Source: an uncultured Bacteroidales bacterium (lineage in GTDB: Bacteria; Bacteroidota; Bacteroidia; Bacteroidales; Muribaculaceae). From it: a DNA stretch of 12,990 nucleotides. Below, piece after piece: positions 1-7,226 of the stretch (positions within the stretch are counted from its first letter, which is position 1; the number at the start of each line of letters is the position of its first letter). The DNA lies in assembly GCA_945828175.1 (NCBI GenBank), contig CALZQD010000016.1, forward strand, positions 1 to 12,990, given 5' to 3'. Both the position numbers and the translations under genes were made by a program. The notes under the pieces are model-generated. The model worked only from the letters and a program-made list of their open reading frames with translations, had not been told where the DNA came from and ran no database searches.

Positions 1-951
1 ATGCTTCAGTTCAAGCGAGTAGATTGAGCCGAGGCGGTCCTCGACGGCTTCGAGGCGGCCGGGGTCGTCGCGGAAGCGCGATTCATAGTCGCGGAGGGTG
101 CGGGCGATGTCGCCGACCTCGATAAGCGCCGATTCGAGACGCTCGGCCAATGGAGCTATGTCGCCTATATTTTTATCGGCAAGGCCGGTGCAGGCCGATG
201 CGGCGCGACTCAGGCCCGAGAGCGCCCCACTCTCTTCGCCGTCGAGGGCCTCGAGGGCCTCGGCGATATCGCGGTTGATAGTCCCGGCATTCTCGAGGAT
301 GGTGCGCTCTTCTTCGAGAGCTTCCTGCTCGCCTGCGACAAGCGAGAGGGCCTTGATTTCGTCGAGCTGATAAGAGATGAAATCGGCGTCGTCGCGGTTG
401 CGGCGTATCATGTCGCGTGTGGCTGTATATTCGCGGAGGATGCCCTTGTAGACCTCATAGGCCTTGTGATAGTCGGCAAGCAGCTGACGGTTGTCGGCGA
501 GGCTGTCGATGATGGCGAGCTGATAGCTGTTGTCTGACAGGAGCATGTTCTGATGCTGCGAGTGGATGTCGACCAGACGCATGGCTATGTCGCGCAAGAC
601 CGTCAGGTTGACGGGCGTGTCGTTGACGAAGGCTCGCGAGCGGCCCGAGGGCGACAGCTCGCGGCGCAGTATCACCTCGCCGGCGGCATCGGTGTCGATG
701 TCGTTCCCGGCAAGGAGCGCGTCGAGACCGGGAGCGTCAGTGGCGTCGAAGACGGCCTCTATGACCGACTTTTTCGATGTGTCGGCGATGACTTTGGTGT
801 CGGCGCGGCCGCCGAGAAGCAGCGACAGGGCGCCGAGCAGTATCGACTTGCCCGCACCGGTCTCGCCGGTGATGATGTCAAGCCCGGGAGCAAAATCTAT
901 CTCGATGTTCGAGATGAGGGCGTAATTGCTGACTGTCAATGATCTGATCAT
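1..951 (-). CDS. recN: DNA repair protein RecN (N-terminal part, runs off the left edge)
   Basis: RecN is an SMC-like ATPase of the cytoplasm that acts early in repair of DNA double-strand breaks. The frame is open from an ATG at 951-949 down to base 1, giving 317 residues of a protein that is usually about 550 long; the C-terminal half lies outside the window. Residues 1-20 (MIRSLTVSNYALISNIEIDF) are the typical RecN opening. Walker A is GETGAGKS at 29-36. The RecN-type segment VDIHSQHQ is at 127-134, and from about 150 the chain becomes charged and heptad-like, as expected for the coiled-coil arm; the stretch near 290-317 (FRDDPGRLEAVEDRL) matches the RecN arm. The start codon overlaps the stop of the upstream DUF4835 gene as ATGA, so translation is probably coupled. 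Walker B and signature motifs would be in the missing part. Identification is from recognised family motifs. Confidence 0.95.
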   Translation of the reverse strand, partial: MIRSLTVSNYALISNIEIDFAPGLDIITGETGAGKSILLGALSLLLGGRADTKVIADTSKKSVIEAVFDATDAPGLDALLAGNDIDTDAAGEVILRRELSPSGRSRAFVNDTPVNLTVLRDIAMRLVDIHSQHQNMLLSDNSYQLAIIDSLADNRQLLADYHKAYEVYKGILREYTATRDMIRRNRDDADFISYQLDEIKALSLVAGEQEALEEERTILENAGTINRDIAEALEALDGEESGALSGLSRAASACTGLADKNIGDIAPLAERLESALIEVGDIARTLRDYESRFRDDPGRLEAVEDRLGSIYSLELKH

Positions 952-1862
952 TTTTCCTGACCTTCTTTAATTTTATCGAGACGCTGCTGCTCGGTCGGAT
1001 ATATCGGCTGCAGAAGGTTGTAAACCTTCAGGCGCTCGTCGGCCGGAGCCTTTGAATAAACGTTGACGAGCTCATCGAGCTTGGCGTCTTTGAACATCGA
1101 CAGAGCGACCGACATCGGCGCCACTTCGGCCACCTTCTTAATGGCGTCGAGCGAGGCGGTTATCTGCGCGCGGCCCTTGTCGGGACTGAGCGCCATCTCG
1201 TCGAGACCGCGGCGATGGTAGGTGTAGTACATATCGCGGATGCCCGAGGTCGCCGGATCGGTGAATGCCGACAGCACGGCGCTGCGGTTTTTGGTGTCTT
1301 CAAATGCCTTCCAGCCTGTCTCGCCCGACGACTGAGCCATCTGGACGATGGTTTTCAGCTGCTCGAAATAGGGTTCGCCGCCTTTTGGCGAAAACGAGTC
1401 GAAGTCGACGGCGAGGATGAGATAGGCATAGAAATTGAGTATCGCCGTCAGCTGGCTCTCCATCGAGGGCTGCGAGAATACGAGGGGCTCGTTCTCGCGG
1501 TAGGTGAACTCAATCTTGGCGTCCTTGAAGTTGATGAGCGTAGTGGTGTAGCTGCTGTTGTAGACCGGGCGGATCGACTGCACCTGCAGGTCGCCGACCA
1601 TGTTGTCGTCGTTATATTCCTTTATCGTGAAGAACAATCTGCACTCAATCTTCTCGTTGGGCGAAAACTGGGTGTTGGTGAAGATTGTCGTGTTCATGTA
1701 GTCGTTGATTGCCTGGCTGAGTGTCTCGAACACCTGTTTGTTGGTGCCCGATACCTGCTCGGAGTTGATCTCGACCGTGCAGTTGAGTTCCTGAGCCGCG
1801 GCGCCGAATGATGCCGCGACGGTTATAATAAATAAGGTGAGGAGCAATTTTATTTTTTGCAT
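948..1862 (-). CDS. Secreted DUF4835 / PorD-family protein
   Basis: This is a 304-residue protein with a clear Sec signal peptide: a lysine-containing start (MQKIK), a hydrophobic core at about 6-20, and an AAA|Q cleavage site around residue 23. There is no cysteine at the cleavage point, so it is not an evident lipoprotein; the mature protein should be periplasmic or associated with the outer membrane. The overall sequence (mature start ELNCTVEINSEQ, central FYAYLILAVDFDSF, C-terminal LQPIYPTEQQRL) fits the Bacteroidota family DUF4835. Members of that family are sometimes annotated as the type IX secretion component PorD, but biochemical function is poorly defined and this organism may lack that system. 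The ATG lies 13 bases inside the end of coaBC and the stop overlaps recN by 4 bases, so it sits in the dnaN-recN transcript. Family assignment is from memory of conserved context and sequence; function is not inferred beyond that. Confidence 0.8.
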   Translation of the reverse strand: MQKIKLLLTLFIITVAASFGAAAQELNCTVEINSEQVSGTNKQVFETLSQAINDYMNTTIFTNTQFSPNEKIECRLFFTIKEYNDDNMVGDLQVQSIRPVYNSSYTTTLINFKDAKIEFTYRENEPLVFSQPSMESQLTAILNFYAYLILAVDFDSFSPKGGEPYFEQLKTIVQMAQSSGETGWKAFEDTKNRSAVLSAFTDPATSGIRDMYYTYHRRGLDEMALSPDKGRAQITASLDAIKKVAEVAPMSVALSMFKDAKLDELVNVYSKAPADERLKVYNLLQPIYPTEQQRLDKIKEGQEK

Positions 1863-3055
1863 AGGCAGGCTATGTTGTCGATGATGTCACGGGCGACTTC
1901 GGTTTTGGGCTTCAGGCCGTAGTCGGTGCGGCGGCCGTCGGCGAAGTGAATCGAAATCTTGTTGGTATCGGTGCGGAAACCGGCGCCGGTGTCTTTGAGC
2001 GAGTTCATCACGATCATGTCGAAGTTCTTGGCCTTGAGTTTGCGGTCGGCGTTGTTGTGCTCGTCGTCGGTCTCGAGGGCGAAGCCTACCGTAATCTGGC
2101 CCGGGCGCTTGCTGCGGCCGAGCGTGGCGGCGATGTCGGGGTTCATCGTCAGGGCGAGGCTGTCGACATTGTCTTTCTCGCGCTTGATTTTCGACGTCTT
2201 GGGGTCGGCGGGACGATAGTCGGCCACGGCGGCGGCCATGACGGCTATGTCGGTGTCGCCGAAGAGTTTCTCGCAGGCGTCGAGCATCTCGAGAGCCGAC
2301 TCGACCCTGACGACCTTGACGCCGGGATGAGTCGGGACGACGCTGACAGGACCGCTGACTATCGTGACGTCGGCGCCGCGCGAGGCGGCTTCGTCGGCAA
2401 TGGCGTAGCCCATCTTGCCCGAAGAGTAATTGCCTATGAATCTGACGGGATCGATGCGCTCATATGTCGGTCCGGCGGTGATGAGCATCTTCTTGCCGGC
2501 GAGATCCTGCGACGACTCGAAGAAGGTGTCGAGCGCCTTGACGATGTTCTCGGGCTCTTCCATGCGGCCCTTGCCGCAGAGATGGCTGGCGAGCTCACCC
2601 TCGGCCGGCTCGATGATGTGGTTGCCGTAGCTGCGCAGCAGGTCGAGGTTGCGGCGAGTCGACGGGTGACGCATCATGTCGAGGTCCATCGCCGGAGCGA
2701 CGAAAACGGGCGCCTTGGCCGAGAGATAGGTCGTGACGAGCATGTTGTCGGCCACGCCGTTGGCCATCTTGCCTATCGTCGAGGCTGTCGCCGGAGCGAT
2801 GACCATGACGTCGGCCCAGAGGCCGAGGTCGACGTGCGAATGCCACTCGCCCGTGTTGGCCGTGAAAAATTCGCTTATGACAGGCTTGCCGCTGAGGGTC
2901 GAGAGGGTAACCGGAGTGATGAATTCGCGCGCGTTTGGCGTCATCACCACCTGCACCTCGGCGCCGGCCTTGACAAGCAGACGGACAAGTATCGCCGTTT
3001 TATAAGCGGCGATACCTCCTGTTATACCTACAATTATATGTTTGCCTTTGAGCAT
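1850..3055 (-). CDS. coaBC: Bifunctional phosphopantothenoylcysteine decarboxylase / phosphopantothenate-cysteine ligase
   Basis: This enzyme performs two consecutive steps of coenzyme A synthesis in the cytosol: CoaB joins cysteine to 4'-phosphopantothenate using CTP, and CoaC, an FMN enzyme, decarboxylates the product. At 401 residues the length is normal for the fusion. The CoaC half (about 1-180) shows the flavin-binding start GITGGIAAYKT (10-20), His74 in the position of the catalytic histidine, APAMD at 120-124, and the active-site cysteine Cys160 in LCGKGRM. The CoaB half (about 187-401) has TAGPTYERIDPVRFIGN (193-209), the NYSSGKMG dimer/active-site motif (209-216), and SKIKRE with Lys289 in the position of the E. 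coli catalytic lysine. One departure from the E. coli-type motif is Asp124 in place of Asn (PAMD rather than PAMN). The gene follows the exonuclease by 43 bases and overlaps the next gene by 13. Confidence 0.96.
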   Translation of the reverse strand: MLKGKHIIVGITGGIAAYKTAILVRLLVKAGAEVQVVMTPNAREFITPVTLSTLSGKPVISEFFTANTGEWHSHVDLGLWADVMVIAPATASTIGKMANGVADNMLVTTYLSAKAPVFVAPAMDLDMMRHPSTRRNLDLLRSYGNHIIEPAEGELASHLCGKGRMEEPENIVKALDTFFESSQDLAGKKMLITAGPTYERIDPVRFIGNYSSGKMGYAIADEAASRGADVTIVSGPVSVVPTHPGVKVVRVESALEMLDACEKLFGDTDIAVMAAAVADYRPADPKTSKIKREKDNVDSLALTMNPDIAATLGRSKRPGQITVGFALETDDEHNNADRKLKAKNFDMIVMNSLKDTGAGFRTDTNKISIHFADGRRTDYGLKPKTEVARDIIDNIACLCKK

Positions 3056-3098
3056 TATAGAAATGTCGGTTGCGTTAAATCTGGCGCCGCGCGGGCGA

Positions 3099-3872
3099 TT
3101 ATTTCTTCATCGCGTGGCGGAGTCTGATGCGCGTGAAAGCGTCTTTGGTGTTTTTGGTGAAGTCGCCCTGCATGATCCAGCTATAATAACCTGGGTCGTT
3201 CTTGAGGACTTCCTCGGCCAGGCGGCCTTTGTATTTGCCGAAGTTGATGACCTCGCGGCTCTGCTCGTCGTAGATCAGACGGCCCATGAAGTCGACGTTG
3301 CGGTTCTGCGACGAGTATTCAGAGAGAGCCTCGATGTCGTTGGGCAGATCTTCGTAGCGGTCGAGCTGGGCCTTGAGCACTTCGTAGGTAGCCATCGTGT
3401 CGCCGGCGGCACTGTGGGCCTCGTCGCCGAGGTCTTTGCCGCAGTAGAACTTATAGGCTGCAACGAGTGTGCGCTGCTCTTTCTTGTGGAAGATTGTCTG
3501 GACATCGACAAAACGCGCTTTGCTGAAATCGAAGTCGACGCCGGCGCGCTGGAACTCCTGGTCGAGCAGAGGGATGTCGAAGCGGTTTGAGTTGAAACCG
3601 GCGATGTCGCAGCCGGCGAAGAAGTCGGCCAGCGAGCGGGCCACTTTTCTGAACTCGGGCTCGTTTTTGACATCGTCGTCGGTAATGTGATGCACTGCCG
3701 TTGCCTCGGCGGGTATGGGGCAGCCGGGGTTGATGCGGCGCGTCTTGACTATTTCAGAGCCGTCGGGCATCACTTTGACGACCGAAATTTCAACGATGCG
3801 GTCGTTAGTTATATTCGTACCCGTCGTCTCGAGATCGAAGAAAACGATGGGTCTTTTGAGGTTAAGCTTCAT
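3099..3872 (-). CDS. DEDDh-family 3'-5' exonuclease (DnaQ / ExoX-like)
   Basis: This 257-residue cytoplasmic exonuclease carries all five catalytic residues of the DEDDh class: Asp13 and Glu15 (FDLETTG), Asp99 (NSNRFDIPLL), and His153 with Asp158 (HSAAGDT). The RNase T-like fold spans about residues 8-175. A C-terminal extension, about 205-245 (INFGKYKGRLAEEVL...), resembles the small domain at the end of ExoX-type proteins. The protein is therefore either a proofreading subunit for the replicative polymerase or a stand-alone repair exonuclease. Its position 13 bases after dnaN in the same operon supports a replication or repair role, but I see no clear clamp-binding peptide of the QxxLF kind. 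Naming it dnaQ would over-read the evidence, because Bacteroidota often carry several such proteins. Confidence 0.9.
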   Translation of the reverse strand: MKLNLKRPIVFFDLETTGTNITNDRIVEISVVKVMPDGSEIVKTRRINPGCPIPAEATAVHHITDDDVKNEPEFRKVARSLADFFAGCDIAGFNSNRFDIPLLDQEFQRAGVDFDFSKARFVDVQTIFHKKEQRTLVAAYKFYCGKDLGDEAHSAAGDTMATYEVLKAQLDRYEDLPNDIEALSEYSSQNRNVDFMGRLIYDEQSREVINFGKYKGRLAEEVLKNDPGYYSWIMQGDFTKNTKDAFTRIRLRHAMKK

Positions 3873-3885
3873 ATGGGCTGAATGA

Positions 3886-5016
3886 TTAGAAATCGCCTAC
3901 GGTCATAGGCATCAGAAGCATCACGAGCTCGGTGCCGTCGCTCTCTTCGGCGGGGCGGAAGACGCCGGGACGGCCGGGGTCAGAGAGCTCGACGACGACG
4001 TCGTCGGTGGTGATGACGTTGAGAATCTCGATAAGATAGGGAGCGCTGAAGCCGATTGTCAGATCTGTGCCGGTGAACGAGCAAGGCACCTGTTCGCGGG
4101 CGCTCGTGCAGCTGCTCGAATCGTTGGTTTTCAGGAGTATGCACTCGGGGGTGATGCGGAATTTCTCGAGGGCGAAAGCCGGGTCGACAAAGACGGCGAC
4201 GCGGCGCACGGCGTTGAGCATCGTCATGCGGTCGACCGTCAGAGTGTAGGCGTTGTTTTTGGGAATTACGCGGTTATAGTCGGGGAAACGGCCGTTGAGC
4301 AGGCAGCTGCGGAAGGTGAAGCCGGCCGACTCGACGGTGGCGTTCTTCGAGGTGAGTGTCAGAGAGAGTTTCTCCTCCTTAGCGAAAATATTCTTGATGA
4401 TGGTGGCGGGCTTGGTCGGTATGATGCACGAGCCTTCGCCGCCGGGTTTGATATTGCGGTCGATATAGCGCACGAGCTTGCGGGTGTCGGTGGCGACAAA
4501 GGTTAGCTCGTCGTTCTTGATATCGAGGAAGATACCCATCATCTGCGGGCGGTAGTCGTCGGTGCCGGCAGCAAAGAGGGTGTTGTCGATGCCTTTGACG
4601 AAATCGGCGCCGGCCACATCGAAGGTGACAGGCTCGGCATCGTCGTCGACGCCCTTGTAGACGGGATATTCGTCGCCGCTGACGGCAACGAGGCTGTAGT
4701 TGCCTGAAGCATATTCTATTTCAACCTCGAGGGTAGTGTCGTCGATAGAAAATGTCACGCCCTGGTCGGGCATTTCTTTGAGGAGCTCGACAAGACGACG
4801 GGCTGCGAGGCAGAATTTGCCCGAGCCGAAGACATCAGTCACCGCCACGCGGGCCGTGAGCGAGTTTTCCATGTCAGAACCGGTGATCGTCAGCGTCTCG
4901 CCTTCGAGAGTGATGAGAAACGAGTCGAGAATCGTCAGTGCATTTTTAGAATTGATGACCTTGCTGACGGCCGAAACCGCACTGTAGAGAGATTTACTTT
5001 GAACGTTAAACTTCAT
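3886..5016 (-). CDS. dnaN: DNA polymerase III beta subunit (sliding clamp)
   Basis: This is the ring-shaped processivity clamp that tethers DNA polymerase III and repair proteins to DNA. It has 376 residues, the usual length, and fits three clamp domains at about 1-120, 121-245 and 246-376. Recognisable signatures are the start MKFNVQSKSLYSAVSAVSKV, LTITGSDMENSL (42-53), RPQMMGIFLDI (156-166), ATDTRKL (175-181), NGRFPDYNRVIP (241-252), and the C-terminal MPM (369-371), which forms part of the protein-binding cleft. It opens the tight minus-strand run exonuclease - coaBC - DUF4835 - recN. dnaA is not adjacent, unlike in many other bacteria, and I see no DnaA boxes nearby. A promoter candidate lies about 37 bases upstream of the ATG. 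The start is supported by the conserved N-terminus. Confidence 0.97.
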   Translation of the reverse strand: MKFNVQSKSLYSAVSAVSKVINSKNALTILDSFLITLEGETLTITGSDMENSLTARVAVTDVFGSGKFCLAARRLVELLKEMPDQGVTFSIDDTTLEVEIEYASGNYSLVAVSGDEYPVYKGVDDDAEPVTFDVAGADFVKGIDNTLFAAGTDDYRPQMMGIFLDIKNDELTFVATDTRKLVRYIDRNIKPGGEGSCIIPTKPATIIKNIFAKEEKLSLTLTSKNATVESAGFTFRSCLLNGRFPDYNRVIPKNNAYTLTVDRMTMLNAVRRVAVFVDPAFALEKFRITPECILLKTNDSSSCTSAREQVPCSFTGTDLTIGFSAPYLIEILNVITTDDVVVELSDPGRPGVFRPAEESDGTELVMLLMPMTVGDF

Positions 5017-5052
5017 ATATGGTATTATTTAGTTATTTTCGCTATTGACATA

Positions 5053-5091
5053 CAAAAATAGCAATATTCGCCGAATAAAACTATCATTCGG
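5053..5091 (-). promoter_or_regulatory. Candidate dnaN-operon promoter with a palindrome in the spacer
   Basis: Reading the minus strand, TATTTTTG at 5060-5053 matches the Bacteroidota -7 consensus TAnnTTTG exactly. The -33 element is weak: GTTTTA around 5083-5078 rather than TTTG. The spacer contains the perfect 11-base palindrome ATTCGCCGAAT (5066-5076), and a further ATTCG sits at 5086-5090, which also pairs with 5072-5076. The -7 box ends 36 bases before the dnaN ATG. This would let dnaN and its followers be transcribed independently of the upstream ABC-F gene. The match is by eye to a consensus; the palindrome's role as an operator is only a suggestion. Confidence 0.45.
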
Positions 5092-5136
5092 GCCAAAAAA
5101 TTGCATAACGTTTCAAAACTTGTCGCCGTCGGGCGT

Positions 5137-7113
5137 TCACCCGAGGCTGTCGAGGTCCATCTGGGCGAGTTCCCAGACGCTCATGGCGTTCTCAAGCTCT
5201 TTGGTGGCGGCGGCGTGGCGCTCGAGAATCTCACTGTCGCTGCGACCGCCGGCCATCTCGGCCTCGATGGCGGCAATCTCCTCCTCGCGGCGCGACACTT
5301 CGGCCTCAGCCTCGGCGACACGCTTGGCGGCACGCTTGACGGCCTTCTCGCGTTCGCGTTGCTCGGCGTAGCTCAGTCGCCGCTCGGTCTGCTGCTGCGT
5401 CTTGTCGGCGGGTTTGGCCGCCTCGTCGGCCTTGGCCCCGTTTTTCGATGGCTTGGCCGTCTCGCCCGAACCCGGCGAGCGCGTCAGCTCGAGCTCGCTG
5501 AGGCTGGCTATGCGCTTTTTCTCGAGGAACTCATAGATGCCGCCGAGGCATTCGCGCACCTTGCCGCCGCCGAATTCATAGACCTTCTCGACCAGTCCGT
5601 CGAGGAATTCGCGGTCGTGGCTGACGACGATGACCGTACCGTCGAAGTCCTTGATAGCCTGCTTGAGGATGTCTTTGGTCTTCATATCGAGGTGGTTGGT
5701 CGGTTCGTCGAGTATCAGCAGGTTGACAGGTTCGAGCAGCAGGCGTATCATCGCCAGACGGGTCTTCTCGCCGCCCGATAGCACCTTGACTTTCTTGTCG
5801 GAGGCCTCGCCGCCGAACATAAAGGCGCCGAGGATGTCGCGTATCTTCGTGCGTATGTCGCCGACAGCGACGCGGTCGATTGTGTCGAAGACCGTAATCT
5901 CGCCGTCGAGCAGCTGTGCCTGATTCTGAGCAAAATAGCCTATCTTGACATTATGACCTATCTTGAGCGTGCCCGTAAACGGGATTTCGTTGAGGATACA
6001 TTTGACGAGCGTCGACTTGCCCTCGCCGTTCTTGCCGACGAAGGCCACTTTCTCGCCGCGCTTGATGGTAAACGTGGCGCCGTCGAACACCTGATGGTCG
6101 CCGTAGGCCTTGCCGACATTTTCGGCGATGACGGGATAGTCGCCTGAGCGCGGCGCCGGCGGGAACTTGAGACTCAGGTGCGAGGTGTCGACCTCGTCGA
6201 CCTCTATGCGCTCGATTTTGGCGAGTTGCTTCATGCGGCTCTGAACCTGCACGGCCTTCGTCGCCTTATAGCGGAAGCGCTCGATAAACTCCTCGGTGTC
6301 GGCTATCTGCTTCTGCTGGTTAGCGTAGGCGCGCATCTGCTGTTCGATTCGCTCCTTGCGCAGCTCGACATACTTCGAGTAGTTGACCGAGTAGTCGTAA
6401 ATCTTGCCGAGAGAGATCTCTATCGTTCGGTTGGTGACGTTGTCGATGAAAGCGCGGTCGTGGCTGACGAGCACGACGGCCTTTGCCTTGGTCATCAGGA
6501 AATTCTCGAGCCATTGTATCGACTCGATGTCGAGGTGGTTGGTCGGCTCGTCGAGAAGCAGCACGTCGGGGCGCGACAACAGCAGCTTGGCCAGCTCGAC
6601 GCGCATGCGCCAGCCGCCGCTGAACTCCGATGTCGGGCGGTTGAAGTCGGTGCGCATGAAGCCAAGGCCGATGAGCGTCTTCTCCATCTCGGCGATATGG
6701 TTGCCGGCGTTTTCGACGGCGAGGCGGTCAGAGAGGGCGCTCATGCGCTCGATGAGTTTATGATAGTCGTCTGAGTCGTAGTCGGTGCGCTCGGCCAGCT
6801 CGGCGGTCATGGCGTCGAGGTCGCGCTGCATGGCGTCGACGCGGGCGAAAGCCTTGGCCACCTCGTCGATGACGGTGGTGCTGTCGGCCAGGTTCATCTG
6901 CTGCGGCAGATAGCCGACGGTCAGACCGTCAGGCATCGACACCGAGCCCGATGTAGGCTTCTGCAGGCCCGCGATGATCTTAAGCATCGTCGACTTGCCC
7001 GCGCCGTTCTTGCCGACAAGAGCTATCTTGTCCTTGGGGTTGATGACGTAATTGATATTGTCAAACAACGATTTCGCACTGAATTCTACAGACAGATTGT
7101 TTATTGATATCAT
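5137..7113 (-). CDS. ABC-F family ATPase (ribosome-associated, no membrane domain)
   Basis: This is a 658-residue soluble protein with two ABC ATPase domains in one chain and no transmembrane segment, the layout of the ABC-F family, whose members act on the ribosome (translation factors or antibiotic-protection proteins) rather than as transporters. Domain 1 has Walker A GKNGAGKS (34-41), signature SGGWRMRVELAK (165-176) and Walker B LLLDEPTNHLD (185-195). Domain 2 has Walker A GKNGEGKS (360-367), signature LSGGEKTRLAM (445-455) and Walker B LILDEPTNHLD (465-475). The highly charged segment at about 245-305 between the domains is the P-site-tRNA interaction region of the family. The C-terminus (about 580-655) is rich in Glu, Arg and Ala and looks like a coiled coil, as in Uup/YheS-type proteins. 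I chose the ATG at 7113 (MISINNLSVEF) because an earlier in-frame ATG at 7194 would place the promoter inside the gene. A housekeeping role is more likely than resistance. Confidence 0.93.
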   Translation of the reverse strand: MISINNLSVEFSAKSLFDNINYVINPKDKIALVGKNGAGKSTMLKIIAGLQKPTSGSVSMPDGLTVGYLPQQMNLADSTTVIDEVAKAFARVDAMQRDLDAMTAELAERTDYDSDDYHKLIERMSALSDRLAVENAGNHIAEMEKTLIGLGFMRTDFNRPTSEFSGGWRMRVELAKLLLSRPDVLLLDEPTNHLDIESIQWLENFLMTKAKAVVLVSHDRAFIDNVTNRTIEISLGKIYDYSVNYSKYVELRKERIEQQMRAYANQQKQIADTEEFIERFRYKATKAVQVQSRMKQLAKIERIEVDEVDTSHLSLKFPPAPRSGDYPVIAENVGKAYGDHQVFDGATFTIKRGEKVAFVGKNGEGKSTLVKCILNEIPFTGTLKIGHNVKIGYFAQNQAQLLDGEITVFDTIDRVAVGDIRTKIRDILGAFMFGGEASDKKVKVLSGGEKTRLAMIRLLLEPVNLLILDEPTNHLDMKTKDILKQAIKDFDGTVIVVSHDREFLDGLVEKVYEFGGGKVRECLGGIYEFLEKKRIASLSELELTRSPGSGETAKPSKNGAKADEAAKPADKTQQQTERRLSYAEQREREKAVKRAAKRVAEAEAEVSRREEEIAAIEAEMAGGRSDSEILERHAAATKELENAMSVWELAQMDLDSLG

Positions 7114-7132
7114 GAGTTGTGATTTTGACCTG

Positions 7133-7163
7133 CAAAGGTACAAAATTTTATTCTCAATGAAAA
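7133..7163 (-). promoter_or_regulatory. Promoter for the ABC-F gene (Bacteroidota type)
   Basis: On the minus strand TACCTTTG at 7140-7133 is an exact match to the -7 consensus TAnnTTTG. A T-rich -33 candidate (TTTT, 7163-7160) lies 19 bases upstream, the usual spacing, although it lacks the final G of TTTG. The -7 box ends 19 bases before the ATG at 7113, so the leader is under 20 bases and carries no Shine-Dalgarno sequence. The element lies back to back with the promoter of the rightward operon. Confidence 0.6.
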
Positions 7164-7174
7164 GCCGTGATTTA

Positions 7175-7206
7175 TTTGGTTTTTGAGATAACATTAGCTA
7201 CATTTG
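7175..7206 (+). promoter_or_regulatory. Promoter for the lplA-gcv operon (Bacteroidota type)
   Basis: TTTG at 7175-7178 and TACATTTG at 7199-7206 match the Bacteroidota -33 and -7 consensus (TTTG, 19-21 bases, TAnnTTTG) exactly, with a 20-base spacer. The -7 box ends 20 bases before the lplA ATG at 7227, so the 5' leader is very short. That leaves no space for a glycine riboswitch or other structured leader, and any glycine response would have to act at the promoter or elsewhere. This is the strongest promoter candidate in the window. Confidence 0.65.
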
Positions 7207-7226
7207 GGGATAATTTGAAACAAACC

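Noticed and set aside
1946..3127. 393-codon plus-strand frame opposite coaBC
   Set aside because: coaBC on the minus strand has intact active-site motifs over the whole length; the opposite frame has no domain and no promoter or conserved start.
5017..5136. Replication origin next to dnaN
   Set aside because: In many bacteria dnaN sits near the origin, but there is no dnaA gene, no TTATCCACA-like box and no AT-rich repeat cluster here.
5129..5144. Small hairpin (TCGGG / CCCGA, 6-base loop) at the stop codon of the ABC-F gene as a terminator
   Set aside because: The stem is only 5 base pairs and the nearest T-run on the minus strand is about 30 bases further on, so it is not a convincing intrinsic terminator. 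Read-through into dnaN remains possible.
7114..7194. Longer ABC-F start (ATG at 7194)
   Set aside because: The extra 27 residues do not resemble the family, and they cover the exact TACCTTTG promoter box; MISINNLSVEF is the normal opening of the first ABC domain.
7167..7226. Longer lplA start (ATG at 7167)
   Set aside because: It would add 20 residues and would put the -33 and -7 boxes inside the gene; the ATG at 7227 gives a family-like N-terminus.
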